64,000 nt of DNA from Kitasatospora phosalacinea (GTDB taxonomy: Bacteria; Actinomycetota; Actinomycetes; Streptomycetales; Streptomycetaceae), in assembly GCF_000717185.1 (NCBI RefSeq), contig NZ_JNYE01000026.1:5772-69771 (forward strand). Direction: 5' to 3'. Position numbers and translations under genes: made by a program. The notes under the pieces are model-generated. The model had not been told where the DNA came from. It made no database searches and worked only from the letters and a program-made list of their open reading frames with translations. Below, in pieces: positions 29,759-38,849 of this stretch. How positions within the stretch are numbered: position 1 is the stretch's first letter; every line of letters starts with the position of its first letter.

Positions 29759-30673
29759 GTGTTCCTCGGCCTCGTCACCGCCGTCGCGGCGTCCGTCTGC
29801 TACGGCACCGGGTCGGTGCTGCAGGCCCTCGGCGCCCGCCGCTCCGCCCGGCAGGAGGCGGCGTCCGGCACCGTCACCGAGCACGGCGGGCCGAGCCTGT
29901 CCTCGACCGCGAAGGCCGCCGTCACCTGGGAGTTCATCCTCGGCACGGTGCTGGACTTCGTCGGCTTCGGCCTCGGCGCGCTGGCCGCCCGGCTGCTGCC
30001 GCTGTTCCTGTCGCAGACCATCATCAGCGCCAACCTGGTGATCACCGCGGTGCTGTCGGTGAAGCTGCTGGGCCTGCGGCTGCGCCAGTTGGAGTGGCTG
30101 TCGATCGGGATCCTGTGCGGCGCGCTGGTGCTGCTCGCGGTGGCCGCCGGCCCGGAGGGCGGGCACGAGGCGGCCCGGGCGTTCCACTGGGCGCTGCTGA
30201 TCGGCTCGGCGGTGCTGATCGCGGGCGGTTCGCTGGTGGTGCGACGGCTCGGGTCGAGCGGGGCGATCGTGGCGGGCCTGCTCTCCGGCCTGGGCTTCGG
30301 CGCGCTGGGCATCGGCGTGCGGGTCCTGGACGGCGTGCAGCCCTTCGACCTCGGCGCGCTGCTCGCCGACCCGGCCCTGTACGCCGTGCTGGTCGGCGGC
30401 CTGGGCGGGATGTACCTGCACACCGTCGCCCTGCAGATCGGCTCGGTGAACGGCGCGACCGCCGCCCTGGTGGTCGGCGAGACGGTCGTCCCCGGCGCCG
30501 TGGGCGTGCTCTGGCTCGGCGACTCCTCCCGGGACGGCCTGGGCTGGCTGGCCGTCCTCGGCTTCCTGCTGGCGGTGGCCAGCGCCGTCGGCGTGGCCTA
30601 CTTCGGCGAGGAGGGCGGCGCGCTGCACGCGGCCGCCGAGGAGGAGAAGGCGACCGCCGGGACGTCGAACTGA
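29759..30673 (+). CDS. DMT-superfamily membrane protein
   Basis: The 304-residue protein has nine or ten hydrophobic helices in two similar halves, for example FLGLVTAVAASVCYGTGSVLQALGARR and YAVLVGGLGGMYLHTVALQIGSVNGATAALVVGETVVPG. This is the EamA/DMT pattern of the actinobacterial NIPA-like group. The transported substrate is unknown. GTG 29759 has AGGAGA 6 bases upstream. It is divergent from the previous gene. Confidence 0.85.
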   Translation: MFLGLVTAVAASVCYGTGSVLQALGARRSARQEAASGTVTEHGGPSLSSTAKAAVTWEFILGTVLDFVGFGLGALAARLLPLFLSQTIISANLVITAVLSVKLLGLRLRQLEWLSIGILCGALVLLAVAAGPEGGHEAARAFHWALLIGSAVLIAGGSLVVRRLGSSGAIVAGLLSGLGFGALGIGVRVLDGVQPFDLGALLADPALYAVLVGGLGGMYLHTVALQIGSVNGATAALVVGETVVPGAVGVLWLGDSSRDGLGWLAVLGFLLAVASAVGVAYFGEEGGALHAAAEEEKATAGTSN

Positions 30674-30701
30674 CCGGGCGGGCTGGCGTCGTCCTCTCCC
30701 C

Positions 30702-30815
30702 GGGCCGGCGGAGTCGGCGCGGTGGCTGCTCGCCCTCGACCCGGACTTCCCGGGCGCCCGCCGGCGGCAGGAGGTGGAGCGGATCGCCTGGAGCTGGGCG
30801 CGCGGACGGCTCGGG
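30702..30815 (+). pseudogene. Short orphan coding-like remnant
   Basis: Between the DMT gene and mutM one plus frame has nearly all G or C in third positions for about 38 codons and reads ...AESARWLLALDPDFPGARR and RQEVERIAWSWARGRLG. It has no start codon upstream and no stop before it runs into antisense mutM. It looks like the tail of a lost gene, but the family is not recognised and chance remains possible. Confidence 0.4.
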
Positions 30816-31673
30816 TCAGGCCCGGGGCGGGCGCTGGCAGGCGGGGCAGGAGTAGCTGGAGCGGTTCATCCAGGCGTCCCGGCGCATCGCGGTGCCGCAG
30901 CGGCGGCAGGGCCGGCCCTCGCGGCCGTACGCGTCGAGGTCGCGGGAGAAGTAGCCGCTCTCGCCGTTGACGTTGACGTACATCGAGTCGAAGCTGGTGC
31001 CGCCGACGGCCAGCGCCGCGGTCATCACGTCCCGGGCGTGGCCGAGGAGTTCGAGCGCGGCGGGGCGGGTGAGGGTGGCGGTGGGGCGGTCGTAGTGGAG
31101 GCGGCTGCGCCAGAGCGCCTCGTCGGCGTAGATGTTGCCGACGCCGCTGACCAGGGTCTGGTCGAGCAGGGCGCGCTTGACGGTGGTGCGCTTGGCGCGC
31201 AGGGCGCGGGCGAAGGCGGCGTCGTCGAAGCGGGCGTCGAGCGGGTCGCGGGCGATGTGGGCGAGCGAGACGGGGGTGGCCTCGGGGTCGTCGGCCTCGG
31301 CCTCCTCGACGGCCAGGCCGCCGAAGGTGCGCTGGTCGACGAAGCGCAGCTCGGTGCCGCCGTCGGCGAAGCGGAGCCGGGCCCGCAGGTGCACGGAGTC
31401 GGCCATCTCCGGTTCCTGGACGAGGAGTTGGCCGCTCATGCCGAGGTGGCCGACCATCGAGAGGCCGTCGCCGAGCGGCACCCACAGGTACTTGCCGCGG
31501 CGCTGCGGCTCGCCGAGGGTGCGGCCGCGCAGCAGGGCGGTGAACTCGTCGGCGCCGCCGGGCTGGCGGCGCACCGCGCGCGGGTGCAGCACCTGGACGT
31601 CGGCGACGGTGCGTCCGGCGGCCCAGCGGGCCAGACCGCGGCGGACGACCTCGACCTCGGGCAGTTCGGGCAC
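30816..31673 (-). CDS. mutM: Formamidopyrimidine-DNA glycosylase
   Basis: MutM removes oxidised guanine from DNA and nicks the abasic site. The 285-residue protein starts with the catalytic N-terminus [13 protein letters not shown] (after Met removal). It contains [12 protein letters not shown], and ends with a zinc finger ([13 protein letters not shown], then CPAC). GTG start; it begins 10 bp after rnc stops, so it is probably the last gene of the operon with rnc and rpmF. Confidence 0.97.
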   Translation of the reverse strand: MPELPEVEVVRRGLARWAAGRTVADVQVLHPRAVRRQPGGADEFTALLRGRTLGEPQRRGKYLWVPLGDGLSMVGHLGMSGQLLVQEPEMADSVHLRARLRFADGGTELRFVDQRTFGGLAVEEAEADDPEATPVSLAHIARDPLDARFDDAAFARALRAKRTTVKRALLDQTLVSGVGNIYADEALWRSRLHYDRPTATLTRPAALELLGHARDVMTAALAVGGTSFDSMYVNVNGESGYFSRDLDAYGREGRPCRRCGTAMRRDAWMNRSSYSCPACQRPPRA

Positions 31674-31683
31674 GGCGGGCCGG

Positions 31684-32487
31684 TCAGACCGTCGCGGCGG
31701 ACTCGCCGGCGGCCTTGGCTGCGGCGGCGGCCTCGTTCTCGGCCTTGATGGTGCGCCAGGCGGACTCGGCGGCCTTCTGCTCGGCTTCCTTCTTCGAGCG
31801 TCCGCTGCCGGAGCCGTAGTCCTGGCCGGCCACCCGGGCGGCGGCGGTGAAGGTCTTCTCGTGGTCCGGGCCGGATTCGGTGACCACGTACTCGGGGACG
31901 CCCAGGCCGACGGCGGCGGTGAGCTCCTGGAGGCTGGTCTTCCAGTCGAGTCCGGCGCCGAGCTGCGCGGATTCCGCGATCAGCGGGTCGAACAGGCGGT
32001 GGACGAACTCGGTGGCCGCTTCCAGGCCCTGGTCGAGGTAGATCGCGCCGATCACGGCCTCGACGGTGTCCGCGAGGATCGACGACTTGTCGCGGCCGCC
32101 GGTGCCCTCCTCGCCCTTGCCCAGGCGGATGAAGGCACCGAGGTCCAGGCCGCGGCCGACCTCGGCGAGCGCGCGGGAGTTGACCACCGCGGCGCGGAGT
32201 TTGGCGAGCGTGCCCTCGGCGACCTCCGGGTGGAGGCGGTAGAGGGTGTCGGTCACCACGAGGCCCAGCACCGAGTCGCCGAGGAACTCCAGGCGCTCGT
32301 TGGTGGGCAGCCCGCCGTTCTCGTACGCGTACGAGCGGTGGGTCAGGGCGCGTACCAGAAGGGCGCGCTCGAGCTGGTAGCCGAGGCGCCCTTCCAGGAC
32401 GTCGTATTCGGTCGAAGCCGGCCCACCGCCCTTGCCCCCGTTGGTCCCGGGGTTCGGCTTGCGGGTGGAACTGCCACTGTCCGACAT
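31684..32487 (-). CDS. rnc: Ribonuclease III
   Basis: RNase III cleaves double-stranded RNA in rRNA and mRNA processing; in Streptomyces it is known as AbsB and affects antibiotic production. The catalytic signature [16 protein letters not shown] and a C-terminal double-stranded RNA-binding domain ([20 protein letters not shown]) are present. ATG 32485-32487 is chosen; the frame stays open into rpmF and an upstream GTG at 32499 is possible. It starts 20 bp after rpmF. Confidence 0.96.
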   Translation of the reverse strand: MSDSGSSTRKPNPGTNGGKGGGPASTEYDVLEGRLGYQLERALLVRALTHRSYAYENGGLPTNERLEFLGDSVLGLVVTDTLYRLHPEVAEGTLAKLRAAVVNSRALAEVGRGLDLGAFIRLGKGEEGTGGRDKSSILADTVEAVIGAIYLDQGLEAATEFVHRLFDPLIAESAQLGAGLDWKTSLQELTAAVGLGVPEYVVTESGPDHEKTFTAAARVAGQDYGSGSGRSKKEAEQKAAESAWRTIKAENEAAAAAKAAGESAATV

Positions 32488-32507
32488 CGATCCGTGCACC
32501 CCGCCGA

Positions 32508-32681
32508 TCAGACCGAGAGGACCTGGCGACGGTTGTACGTGCCGCAGGTCGGGCACGCGGTGTGCCCGAGCTTCGGCTCGTGGCAGCGGTCGCACGCGAC
32601 GAGCGCGGGCACGACGGCCTTCCAGTTGGAACGGCGGTGACGCGTGTTGCTGCGCGACATCTTCCGCTTCGGAACAGCCAC
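32508..32681 (-). CDS. rpmF: 50S ribosomal protein L32
   Basis: The 57-residue protein begins [20 protein letters not shown] and has two zinc-ribbon pairs, CDRC and CPTC, so it is the zinc-binding form rather than the zinc-independent paralogue. The GTG at 32679-32681 has AGGAGA 6 bases upstream. It sits in the usual order DUF177-rpmF-rnc. Confidence 0.97.
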   Translation of the reverse strand: MAVPKRKMSRSNTRHRRSNWKAVVPALVACDRCHEPKLGHTACPTCGTYNRRQVLSV

Positions 32682-32730
32682 GGTAAATCTCCTGGTTCTA
32701 CGGCGGGGCCCTCACGGGTACCGCTGTGTC

Positions 32731-33351
32731 TTATTCCTCGTCACCCTCGTCGCCGGGGGCGGCGGAGAGTCCCTGCAGAGCCGCCCACCGGGGGTCGGCG
32801 GCGTCGTGGTGGTGCGACGGGTCGTCGCTCAGGCGGGCCCCGCACTCGGAGCACAGACCCAGGCAGTCGTCCTGGCACACCGGCTGCAGCGGCAGTGCGA
32901 GCACCACCGCGTCACGCAGCACCGGCTGGAGGTCGAACAGGTCGCCCTCCAGGCGGTAAGTCTCGTCCTCGGACTCCTCGTCGAAGTCGTCCCCCGCGAT
33001 CGCGCGGTGACGCTCCTCGGACTCCGGGTAGTAGTACAGCTCCTGGAAGTCGACCTCCAGGTCGTCCTCCACCGGCTCCAGGCAGCGGGAGCACTCGCCG
33101 GTGACGCGGGCCTCGGCGGTGCCGGTGACCAGCACGCCCTCGACCACGGACTCCAGGCGGAGCTCCAGCTTGATCTCGCTCTTCTCGGGAACGCCGATCA
33201 CGTCCGCGACGCCGAGCTCCGCCGGGGCCTCCAGGGTGCGGGCGACCTTGCGCAGCGATCCGGGGCGACGGCCGAGCTCGTGCGTGTCGAACACGAGGGG
33301 GTCGCGGTGGTCGAGGCGGTTCAAGGCTTCCTGACTTCCTGGTGGCGGCAC
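32731..33351 (-). CDS. DUF177 (YceD) family protein
   Basis: YceD-family proteins are encoded before rpmF in most bacteria and are linked to 23S rRNA accumulation. The protein has LDHRDPLVFDTHELGRRPGSL near the start, GECSRCLEPVEDDLEVDFQELYYY and the cysteine set CQDDCLGLCSECGARL, which may bind zinc. The start is uncertain: GTG 33351 gives 206 residues, and a TTG at 33322-33324 giving 197 residues fits the conserved N-terminus and has AGGAAG upstream. Confidence 0.9.
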   Translation of the reverse strand: MPPPGSQEALNRLDHRDPLVFDTHELGRRPGSLRKVARTLEAPAELGVADVIGVPEKSEIKLELRLESVVEGVLVTGTAEARVTGECSRCLEPVEDDLEVDFQELYYYPESEERHRAIAGDDFDEESEDETYRLEGDLFDLQPVLRDAVVLALPLQPVCQDDCLGLCSECGARLSDDPSHHHDAADPRWAALQGLSAAPGDEGDEE

Positions 33352-33484
33352 GCATCCCTGCGCGGCGCGGGTTTCGGTTTCCTGCGGTGCGGCGCGGCCC
33401 GGAAGCGGGCGCGCGGCGAACCCGGCACGAACGGGCCGGAGTGGTCAGACTACCGGAGAGTCCGCGCCGAACCCAACTCGCCCC

Positions 33485-34645
33485 TCAGCGGCCGCCCAGC
33501 TCCCGCAGCCTGGTCATGTCGATCATGCTGGTGTCGAAGAAGCTGGTCTCGTCCAGTCCGCCCTGCTGCTGCGGCAGCTGCGCCTGCTGCGGCGCCTGCT
33601 GCGGGTAGCCGTACGGGTCGGCGGGCAGCGGGTTGCCCCACTGGTCGAAGCCCTGCGGCTGCTGGTACTGCGGCTGCTGCTGGTAGTACGGGTCGACCGG
33701 CTGCTGGTGCCCGTAGGGCTGGCCGTACGGGTCGGTCTGCGGGGCCGCGGCCGGGTCGTAGCCGCCGCCGTACGCCTCGGCGTACTGCGGGGCCTGCGGC
33801 TGGGCGTAGGGGTCCTCGCCGGGCTGCTGCCAGCCCGCCGCGGCCGGGGTCTGCTCGGGCCAGGACTGCTGCTGCGGGACGTCGGCGTACCAGTCCTGCG
33901 GCTGCTGCTCGGGCTCGGGCCCGCCGCCGACCGCGGCGAAGCCCGCCGCGACCGCCTCGGCGCGGTCCTTGAGCTGCTGGGCCTCGTCGGCGGCGGCCAG
34001 GTAGGCGCCCAGCTCGTCGATCGGGGCCTTGCCGAGCAGCTTGTCGCGGCCCTTGCCGACGGCCTCCAGGGTGGCGGAGAGCACCGCTTCCAGGGTGGCC
34101 AGCTTCACGTCGACGTACTCGTCGGCCTCCGGGCTGGGGCTGATCCGCGGGCGGAACTCCTCGCCGTCCTCGGCGCCGTCCGCCTCCGGCTCGTACACCC
34201 CGGACTCGCCGCGCAGCTTGTGCCGTCCGCGGCCGACCGCGCCGAGCGTCTTGGTGAGCACCACCTCGAAGTTGGCCAGCTTGGAGTCGACGTAGTCGTC
34301 GGCCTCGGCCCGCTTGGTCTGCACCTCGGCCCGCGCCTCGGCGAGGATCCGGTCCGCCTCGGCCTGGGCCTGCCGGACCACCTCGGTGTCGGAGATCAGC
34401 GAGCCGCGCTCGTCGTGCGCGCCGCGGATGATCCGGTCGGCCTGGTCCTGGGCGTCGGCCACCATCTGCTGGTGGTCCGCCACCACCGACTGGGCCTGGG
34501 CGAGTTCCGCGGGCATGGTCTCCCGCAGGTCGCGGAGCAGTCCGGTCAACTCGGCACGGTTGACCACGCAGGACGACGACATCGGCATCGCCTTGGCCTT
34601 CTCGACCACCGCGATGATCTCGTCGAGTTTCTGCTGCACGTCCAC
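33485..34645 (-). CDS. Coiled-coil protein with Gln-Pro-Tyr-rich tail (DivIVA/cell-division initiation type)
   Basis: The 386-residue protein has a long helical N-terminal half (about 1-250) with an Ala-Glu-Arg coiled coil and two similar segments, DDYVDSKLANFEVVLTKTLGAVGRGR and DEYVDVKLATLEAVLSATLEAVGKGR. These are an internal duplication. The rest is a disordered tail rich in PQQ and YQQ. It resembles proteins annotated as cell division initiation proteins, but its role is not established. GTG 34643-34645 is the chosen start. Confidence 0.82.
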   Translation of the reverse strand: MDVQQKLDEIIAVVEKAKAMPMSSSCVVNRAELTGLLRDLRETMPAELAQAQSVVADHQQMVADAQDQADRIIRGAHDERGSLISDTEVVRQAQAEADRILAEARAEVQTKRAEADDYVDSKLANFEVVLTKTLGAVGRGRHKLRGESGVYEPEADGAEDGEEFRPRISPSPEADEYVDVKLATLEAVLSATLEAVGKGRDKLLGKAPIDELGAYLAAADEAQQLKDRAEAVAAGFAAVGGGPEPEQQPQDWYADVPQQQSWPEQTPAAAGWQQPGEDPYAQPQAPQYAEAYGGGYDPAAAPQTDPYGQPYGHQQPVDPYYQQQPQYQQPQGFDQWGNPLPADPYGYPQQAPQQAQLPQQQGGLDETSFFDTSMIDMTRLRELGGR

Positions 34646-34775
34646 GGGCGCATTCAGTCTTTCCGTGTGCCGCCGAGGTGCGGCGGAGGCAGTGCCCGGA
34701 AGACCGCTGGGTGCGGCCCCGGGGCCGGGAGTACAGACTGTACGGCCACCCACCCCACCGCTCGCAACGCCCTGC

Positions 34776-35261
34776 TCAGTTGCGCCGTTCGGCGATCCGC
34801 TCGACCAGTCGGCGGTGCACTGCGGGGGGCAGCAGGTGCGAGACGTCGCCGCCCAGCGAGGCGACCTCCTTGACCAGGCTGGAGGACAGGAAGCTGTACG
34901 TCGGCGAGGTCGGCACGAAGAGCGTCTCGACGCCGGTCAGCCCGTGGTTCATCTGGGCCATCTGCAGCTCGTAGTCGAAGTCGCCGGCCGCCCGCAGGCC
35001 CTTGATGATCGCCGGGATGCCGCGCTCGCGGCAGAAGTCCACCAGCAGGCCGCTGTGCGACTCCACCTCGATGTTGCCCAGGTGCGCGGTGGTCTCCCCG
35101 ATCAGGCCGATCCGCTCCTCGATGGAGAACATGCCCTGCTTGTTGCGGTTGATCAGCACCGCCACGTGCACCACGTCGTACAGCTTGGAGGCCCGCTCGA
35201 TGATGTCGAGGTGTCCGTTGGTGATGGGGTCGAAGGACCCCGGGCAGACGGCGCGGCGCAT
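34776..35261 (-). CDS. coaD: Phosphopantetheine adenylyltransferase
   Basis: CoaD makes dephospho-CoA from 4'-phosphopantetheine and ATP. The 161-residue protein has the nucleotidyltransferase motif GSFDPITNGHLDIIERA (the GH of HxGH), NRNKQGMFSIEERI and the SSSLVKEVASLGGDVS segment. ATG start with GGGAG 7 bases upstream. It lies 32 bp downstream of rsmD, the common rsmD-coaD pairing. Confidence 0.97.
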   Translation of the reverse strand: MRRAVCPGSFDPITNGHLDIIERASKLYDVVHVAVLINRNKQGMFSIEERIGLIGETTAHLGNIEVESHSGLLVDFCRERGIPAIIKGLRAAGDFDYELQMAQMNHGLTGVETLFVPTSPTYSFLSSSLVKEVASLGGDVSHLLPPAVHRRLVERIAERRN

Positions 35262-35293
35262 GCGTGATCTCCCTCGTGGGGCGGGACGTTCTG

Positions 35294-35878
35294 CTACGAG
35301 TCTTGGTCAGTCCCGTCGGCGGCGCGACCGTACCAGAGCGTGCCCTCGCCGTACTTGCGCGAGCGCAGCCCCTCGAAGCCGTCCGGCCAGGCGAACTCGC
35401 CGCCGCGGGTGCTGCGTTCCACGGTGACGAGAACGTCGGCGGACAGCCAGCCCCCCGAGCGGAGTGTGACCAGCATCTCCTGCAGCACGGCGTCCTCCAC
35501 CGCGTACGGCGGATCCAGGAACACCAGGTCGTACGGCTCGGCCGGGGGCGCCCCCGCGATCACCTTCTCGGCCCGGTCGGCCCGCACCTCGGCGCCGGGC
35601 AGGCCCAGCGTCCGGACGTTCTCCCGCACGGTGCGGACGGCGGCCGCGTCGGCCTCCACCAGCAGGGCGTGCGCCGCCCCGCGGGAGAGCGCCTCCAGGC
35701 CGACCGCGCCGCTGCCCGCGAACAGGTCCAGCATCCGGGCCCCGGCGATCGGGCCGAACAGCGCCTCGACGGTGGAGAACATCGCCTCCCGCGCCTTGTC
35801 GGACGTCGGGCGGGTGTTCCGGCCGGGCGGCGCGGCGAGCGGGCGGCCTCCGGCACGGCCGGCGATCACGCGAGGCAT
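35294..35878 (-). CDS. rsmD: 16S rRNA (guanine-966-N2)-methyltransferase
   Basis: The enzyme methylates G966 of 16S rRNA. It starts MPRVIAGRAGGRPLAAPPG, has RPTSDKAREAMFSTVE and the SAM motif LDLFAGSGAVGLEALSRG, with catalytic motif FLDPPY. At 194 residues it has the normal length. AAGGA lies 6 bases before the ATG. Confidence 0.96.
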   Translation of the reverse strand: MPRVIAGRAGGRPLAAPPGRNTRPTSDKAREAMFSTVEALFGPIAGARMLDLFAGSGAVGLEALSRGAAHALLVEADAAAVRTVRENVRTLGLPGAEVRADRAEKVIAGAPPAEPYDLVFLDPPYAVEDAVLQEMLVTLRSGGWLSADVLVTVERSTRGGEFAWPDGFEGLRSRKYGEGTLWYGRAADGTDQDS

Positions 35879-35986
35879 GGCGAGTCCTTAGGACAGCGGG
35901 GAGCGGGGAGCGGGGAACTGCGCGCCCGACCATAGCCGACGAAACGGGCACGGCCGGGCGCGCGGCTCCTCACCTCCCCCGCGGGC

Positions 35987-36496
35987 TCACTCGTTGGCGG
36001 CGGCGCCCAGCAGCGTCGGCGAGGCGTAGCGCGACCAGGACAGGCAGCCGTCGGGCGGGCAGTGCTCGGGGCGGCGCGGGTCGTGGCCGAGCTCGCGCAG
36101 CTTGGTGCGGACGGAGTCGGGCGTGCGGCCGTAGCGGGCGGCGATCCGGGCGATGGTCTCGCCGTCGTGGAAGCGGCGGACCAGCTCCTCCTCGTGCTGC
36201 GGCACCCAGGGGGCGCCGTGGCCGGGGTAGAGCTCGCGGAGCACGTCCCGGTCGGGGATCGGCTCGGAGACGTCGGCGACGATGGCCAGCGCGCGCAGGG
36301 CGCGGTTGAGCGCGATGCGCAGCGAGGCGACGTCCTCCACCGGGAGGCGGAGCTTGCCGGAGGCGACCGGGTTGGCGGAGTTGCCCTCGCGCCAGCCGGT
36401 CAGGGTGAGGGTGACTTCGCGGTCGTCCTCGCTGGCGACCTCGATCCGGAAGACCTTGTCGCCGAGCGGGAGCTCGTTGAGGTGACGGAATGCCAT
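35987..36496 (-). CDS. Hypothetical protein with a C-terminal helix-turn-helix-like segment
   Basis: The 169-residue protein is not recognised. The first half looks like mixed strands (VFRIEVASEDDREVTLTLTGW). Residues 102-137 (HEEELVRRFHDGETIARIA then ARYGRTPDSVRTKLRELG) match a helix-turn-helix as in small sigma or resolvase-type domains. Two cysteines (HCPPDGC) follow. It lies between rsmD and recG on the same strand with its own gaps of about 107 bp. Confidence 0.72.
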   Translation of the reverse strand: MAFRHLNELPLGDKVFRIEVASEDDREVTLTLTGWREGNSANPVASGKLRLPVEDVASLRIALNRALRALAIVADVSEPIPDRDVLRELYPGHGAPWVPQHEEELVRRFHDGETIARIAARYGRTPDSVRTKLRELGHDPRRPEHCPPDGCLSWSRYASPTLLGAAANE

Positions 36497-36601
36497 GCAA
36501 TGACCCCCAAATCTCGTGCCGGGGACGCGACTTGGAGTGCGCCCCGAACAACTACATTCTCTCCCGGGGCACTGACAACCGAGGTGCTCGAACGACCCGC
36601 C

Positions 36602-38812
36602 TCAGCCCTTCTCCAGGTACTCGGCGCGGTCCTCGTCGAGCAGGCTCTCCAGGGCGGTGCGCAGCTCCGGGTGGGCCTCCAGCGCGGGGTCGGCGGCGAC
36701 CAGCCGGGTGGCCTCGGCGCGGGCGGTGGCGATGACCTCCTCGTCCTCCAGCACCGAGAGCACCTTGAGCGAGGACTTCACGCCGGACTGGGCCTGGCCG
36801 AGCACGTCGCCCTCGCGGCGCTGTTCGAGGTCGATCCGGGAGAGCGCGAAGCCGTCCAGCGTGCCGGCCACCGCGTCCAGCCGGGCCCGGGCGGCGCTGG
36901 CCGCGGGCATGTCGCTGACCAGCAGGCACAGCCCGGCGGCGGAGCCGCGGCCGACCCGGCCGCGCAGCTGGTGCAGCTGGGAGACGCCGAACCGGTCGGC
37001 GTCCATGATCACCATGACGGTGGAGTTCGGCACGTTGACGCCGACCTCGATCACGGTGGTGGCGACCAGCACGTCCACCTCCCCGGCGGCGAAGCGGCGC
37101 ATCACGTCGTCCTTCGCCTCGGGGGCGAGCCGGCCGTGCAGGACCTCCACCCGCAGCCCGGCCAGCGGGCCCTTCGCGAGCTTCTCGGCGGTCTCCACCA
37201 CGGCCAGCGGCGGCCGCCGCTCCTCGCCCTCGGCGCTCGCCCCCGCGTCGACCTCCTCGGGGTCCTCCCTGCGCCTCTTCTTCCCCTTGGCCGGCTCCTC
37301 CTCGTCCCCGATCCGCGGGCAGACCACGTACGCCTGGTGGCCCTTGCCGACCTCCTCGCGGACGCGCTCCCAGGCCCGGGCGAGGAAGTTGGGCTTCTCC
37401 AGGGCGGGCACCACGTGCGTGGAGATCGGCGAGCGGCCGGAAGGCAGCTGGTCCAGGACGGAGGTCTCCAGGTCTCCGAAGACGGTCATCGCGACGGTCC
37501 GCGGGATCGGCGTGGCGGTCATCACCAGCAGGTGCGGGGGCTGCTCGCCCTTGGCGCGCAGCGCGTCGCGCTGCTCGACGCCGAAGCGGTGCTGCTCGTC
37601 GACGACGACCAGGCCGAGGTCGGCGAACTGCACCCGGTCCTCGATCAGGGCGTGCGTGCCGATCGCGATCCCGGCCTTGCCGGAGGCCATGTCGAGCAGC
37701 GCGCCGCGGCGGGCGGCGGCGCCCATCGAGCCGGTCAGCAGGGCGACCCGGGTGCCGATCTCGGAGCCGCCGATCATCCCGGCCTCGGCGAGGTCGCCCA
37801 TCATCTCGACGATCGAGCGGTGGTGCTGCTGGGCGAGCACCTCGGTGGGGGCGAGCAGCACGGCCTGCCCGCCGGTGTCGACCACGGCGAGCATGGCGCG
37901 CAGCGCCACCAGCGTCTTCCCCGAGCCGACCTCGCCCTGCAGCAGCCGGTGCATCGGGTGCTCGGTGGCCAGGTCGGCGAAGATCTCGGCGCAGACCTTG
38001 CGCTGGCCGTCGGTGAGGGTGAACGGGAGCCGCTCGTCGAAGGCGTCCAGCACCCGGCCGGGGACGGGGCGGCGCGGGACGGCGGGCAGGGCGGAGTCGG
38101 CGGCCCGGCGGCGGGCCAGCGCGACCTGCAGGACGAAGGCCTCGTCCCAGCGCAGCCGGTTGCGGGCGCGCTCCTTCTCGACCTGGTCGCGCGGGCGGTG
38201 GACCAGCTCCAGCGCCTCGGGCAGCGGGATCAGGCCGTGCTCGGCGCGCAGCTCGGCGGGCAGCGGTTCGCCGACGTCGGCGAGGTGCTTGGTGAGGGCC
38301 ATCTCGACGCACAGCGCGAGCTTCCAGCTGGGCAGCTGGGCGCTGGCCGGGTAGACCGGGATGAGCCGCCCGGCGAACTGCTCCGCCGCCGAGGAGCCCT
38401 CCTCGTCGTCGATCAACTGGTAGTCGGGCGAGGCGAGTTGGCGGGTGCGGTTGAACAGGCCGACCTTGCCCGCGAACAGGCCCTGCCGGCCGGGGCGCAG
38501 GTCCTTCTGCCGCCAGCCCTGGTTGAAGAAGACCAGCGAGAGCTTCGAGCGGCCGTCGGTGACCACCACCTCCAGCCGGTCGCCCTTGCGGCCGCGGAAC
38601 GGGATCAGCGTGACCTTCTCGATCCGGGCCAGCACCGTGACGTGCTCGTCCACCTCCAGCTCGTCCAGGCTGGTGAGCTGCCCGCGCTCGACGTACCGGC
38701 GCGGGTAGTGGTGCAGCAGGTCGCCGACCGTGCGCAGCTTGAGACCGTCGGCCAGCACCTTCGCGGTGCGGTCGCCGACCAGTTCCTTCAGCGGTTCATC
38801 GAGAGCGCCCAT
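36602..38812 (-). CDS. recG: ATP-dependent DNA helicase RecG
   Basis: RecG reverses stalled forks and branch-migrates Holliday junctions. The 736-residue protein has the wedge/OB domain (about 50-170), Walker A GEVGSGKTLVAL, VVDEQHRFGVEQR, TATPIPRT and the helicase C domain with QLRGRVGRGSAAGLCLL. Between the helicase halves is a charged insertion of about 35 residues (KGKKRRREDPEEVDAG). ATG 38810-38812 is preferred; a GTG five codons upstream is possible. Confidence 0.96.
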   Translation of the reverse strand: MGALDEPLKELVGDRTAKVLADGLKLRTVGDLLHHYPRRYVERGQLTSLDELEVDEHVTVLARIEKVTLIPFRGRKGDRLEVVVTDGRSKLSLVFFNQGWRQKDLRPGRQGLFAGKVGLFNRTRQLASPDYQLIDDEEGSSAAEQFAGRLIPVYPASAQLPSWKLALCVEMALTKHLADVGEPLPAELRAEHGLIPLPEALELVHRPRDQVEKERARNRLRWDEAFVLQVALARRRAADSALPAVPRRPVPGRVLDAFDERLPFTLTDGQRKVCAEIFADLATEHPMHRLLQGEVGSGKTLVALRAMLAVVDTGGQAVLLAPTEVLAQQHHRSIVEMMGDLAEAGMIGGSEIGTRVALLTGSMGAAARRGALLDMASGKAGIAIGTHALIEDRVQFADLGLVVVDEQHRFGVEQRDALRAKGEQPPHLLVMTATPIPRTVAMTVFGDLETSVLDQLPSGRSPISTHVVPALEKPNFLARAWERVREEVGKGHQAYVVCPRIGDEEEPAKGKKRRREDPEEVDAGASAEGEERRPPLAVVETAEKLAKGPLAGLRVEVLHGRLAPEAKDDVMRRFAAGEVDVLVATTVIEVGVNVPNSTVMVIMDADRFGVSQLHQLRGRVGRGSAAGLCLLVSDMPAASAARARLDAVAGTLDGFALSRIDLEQRREGDVLGQAQSGVKSSLKVLSVLEDEEVIATARAEATRLVAADPALEAHPELRTALESLLDEDRAEYLEKG

Positions 38813-38849
38813 GGCGTCCCATTTCACACCACCGGACCGACGGCCCGGC

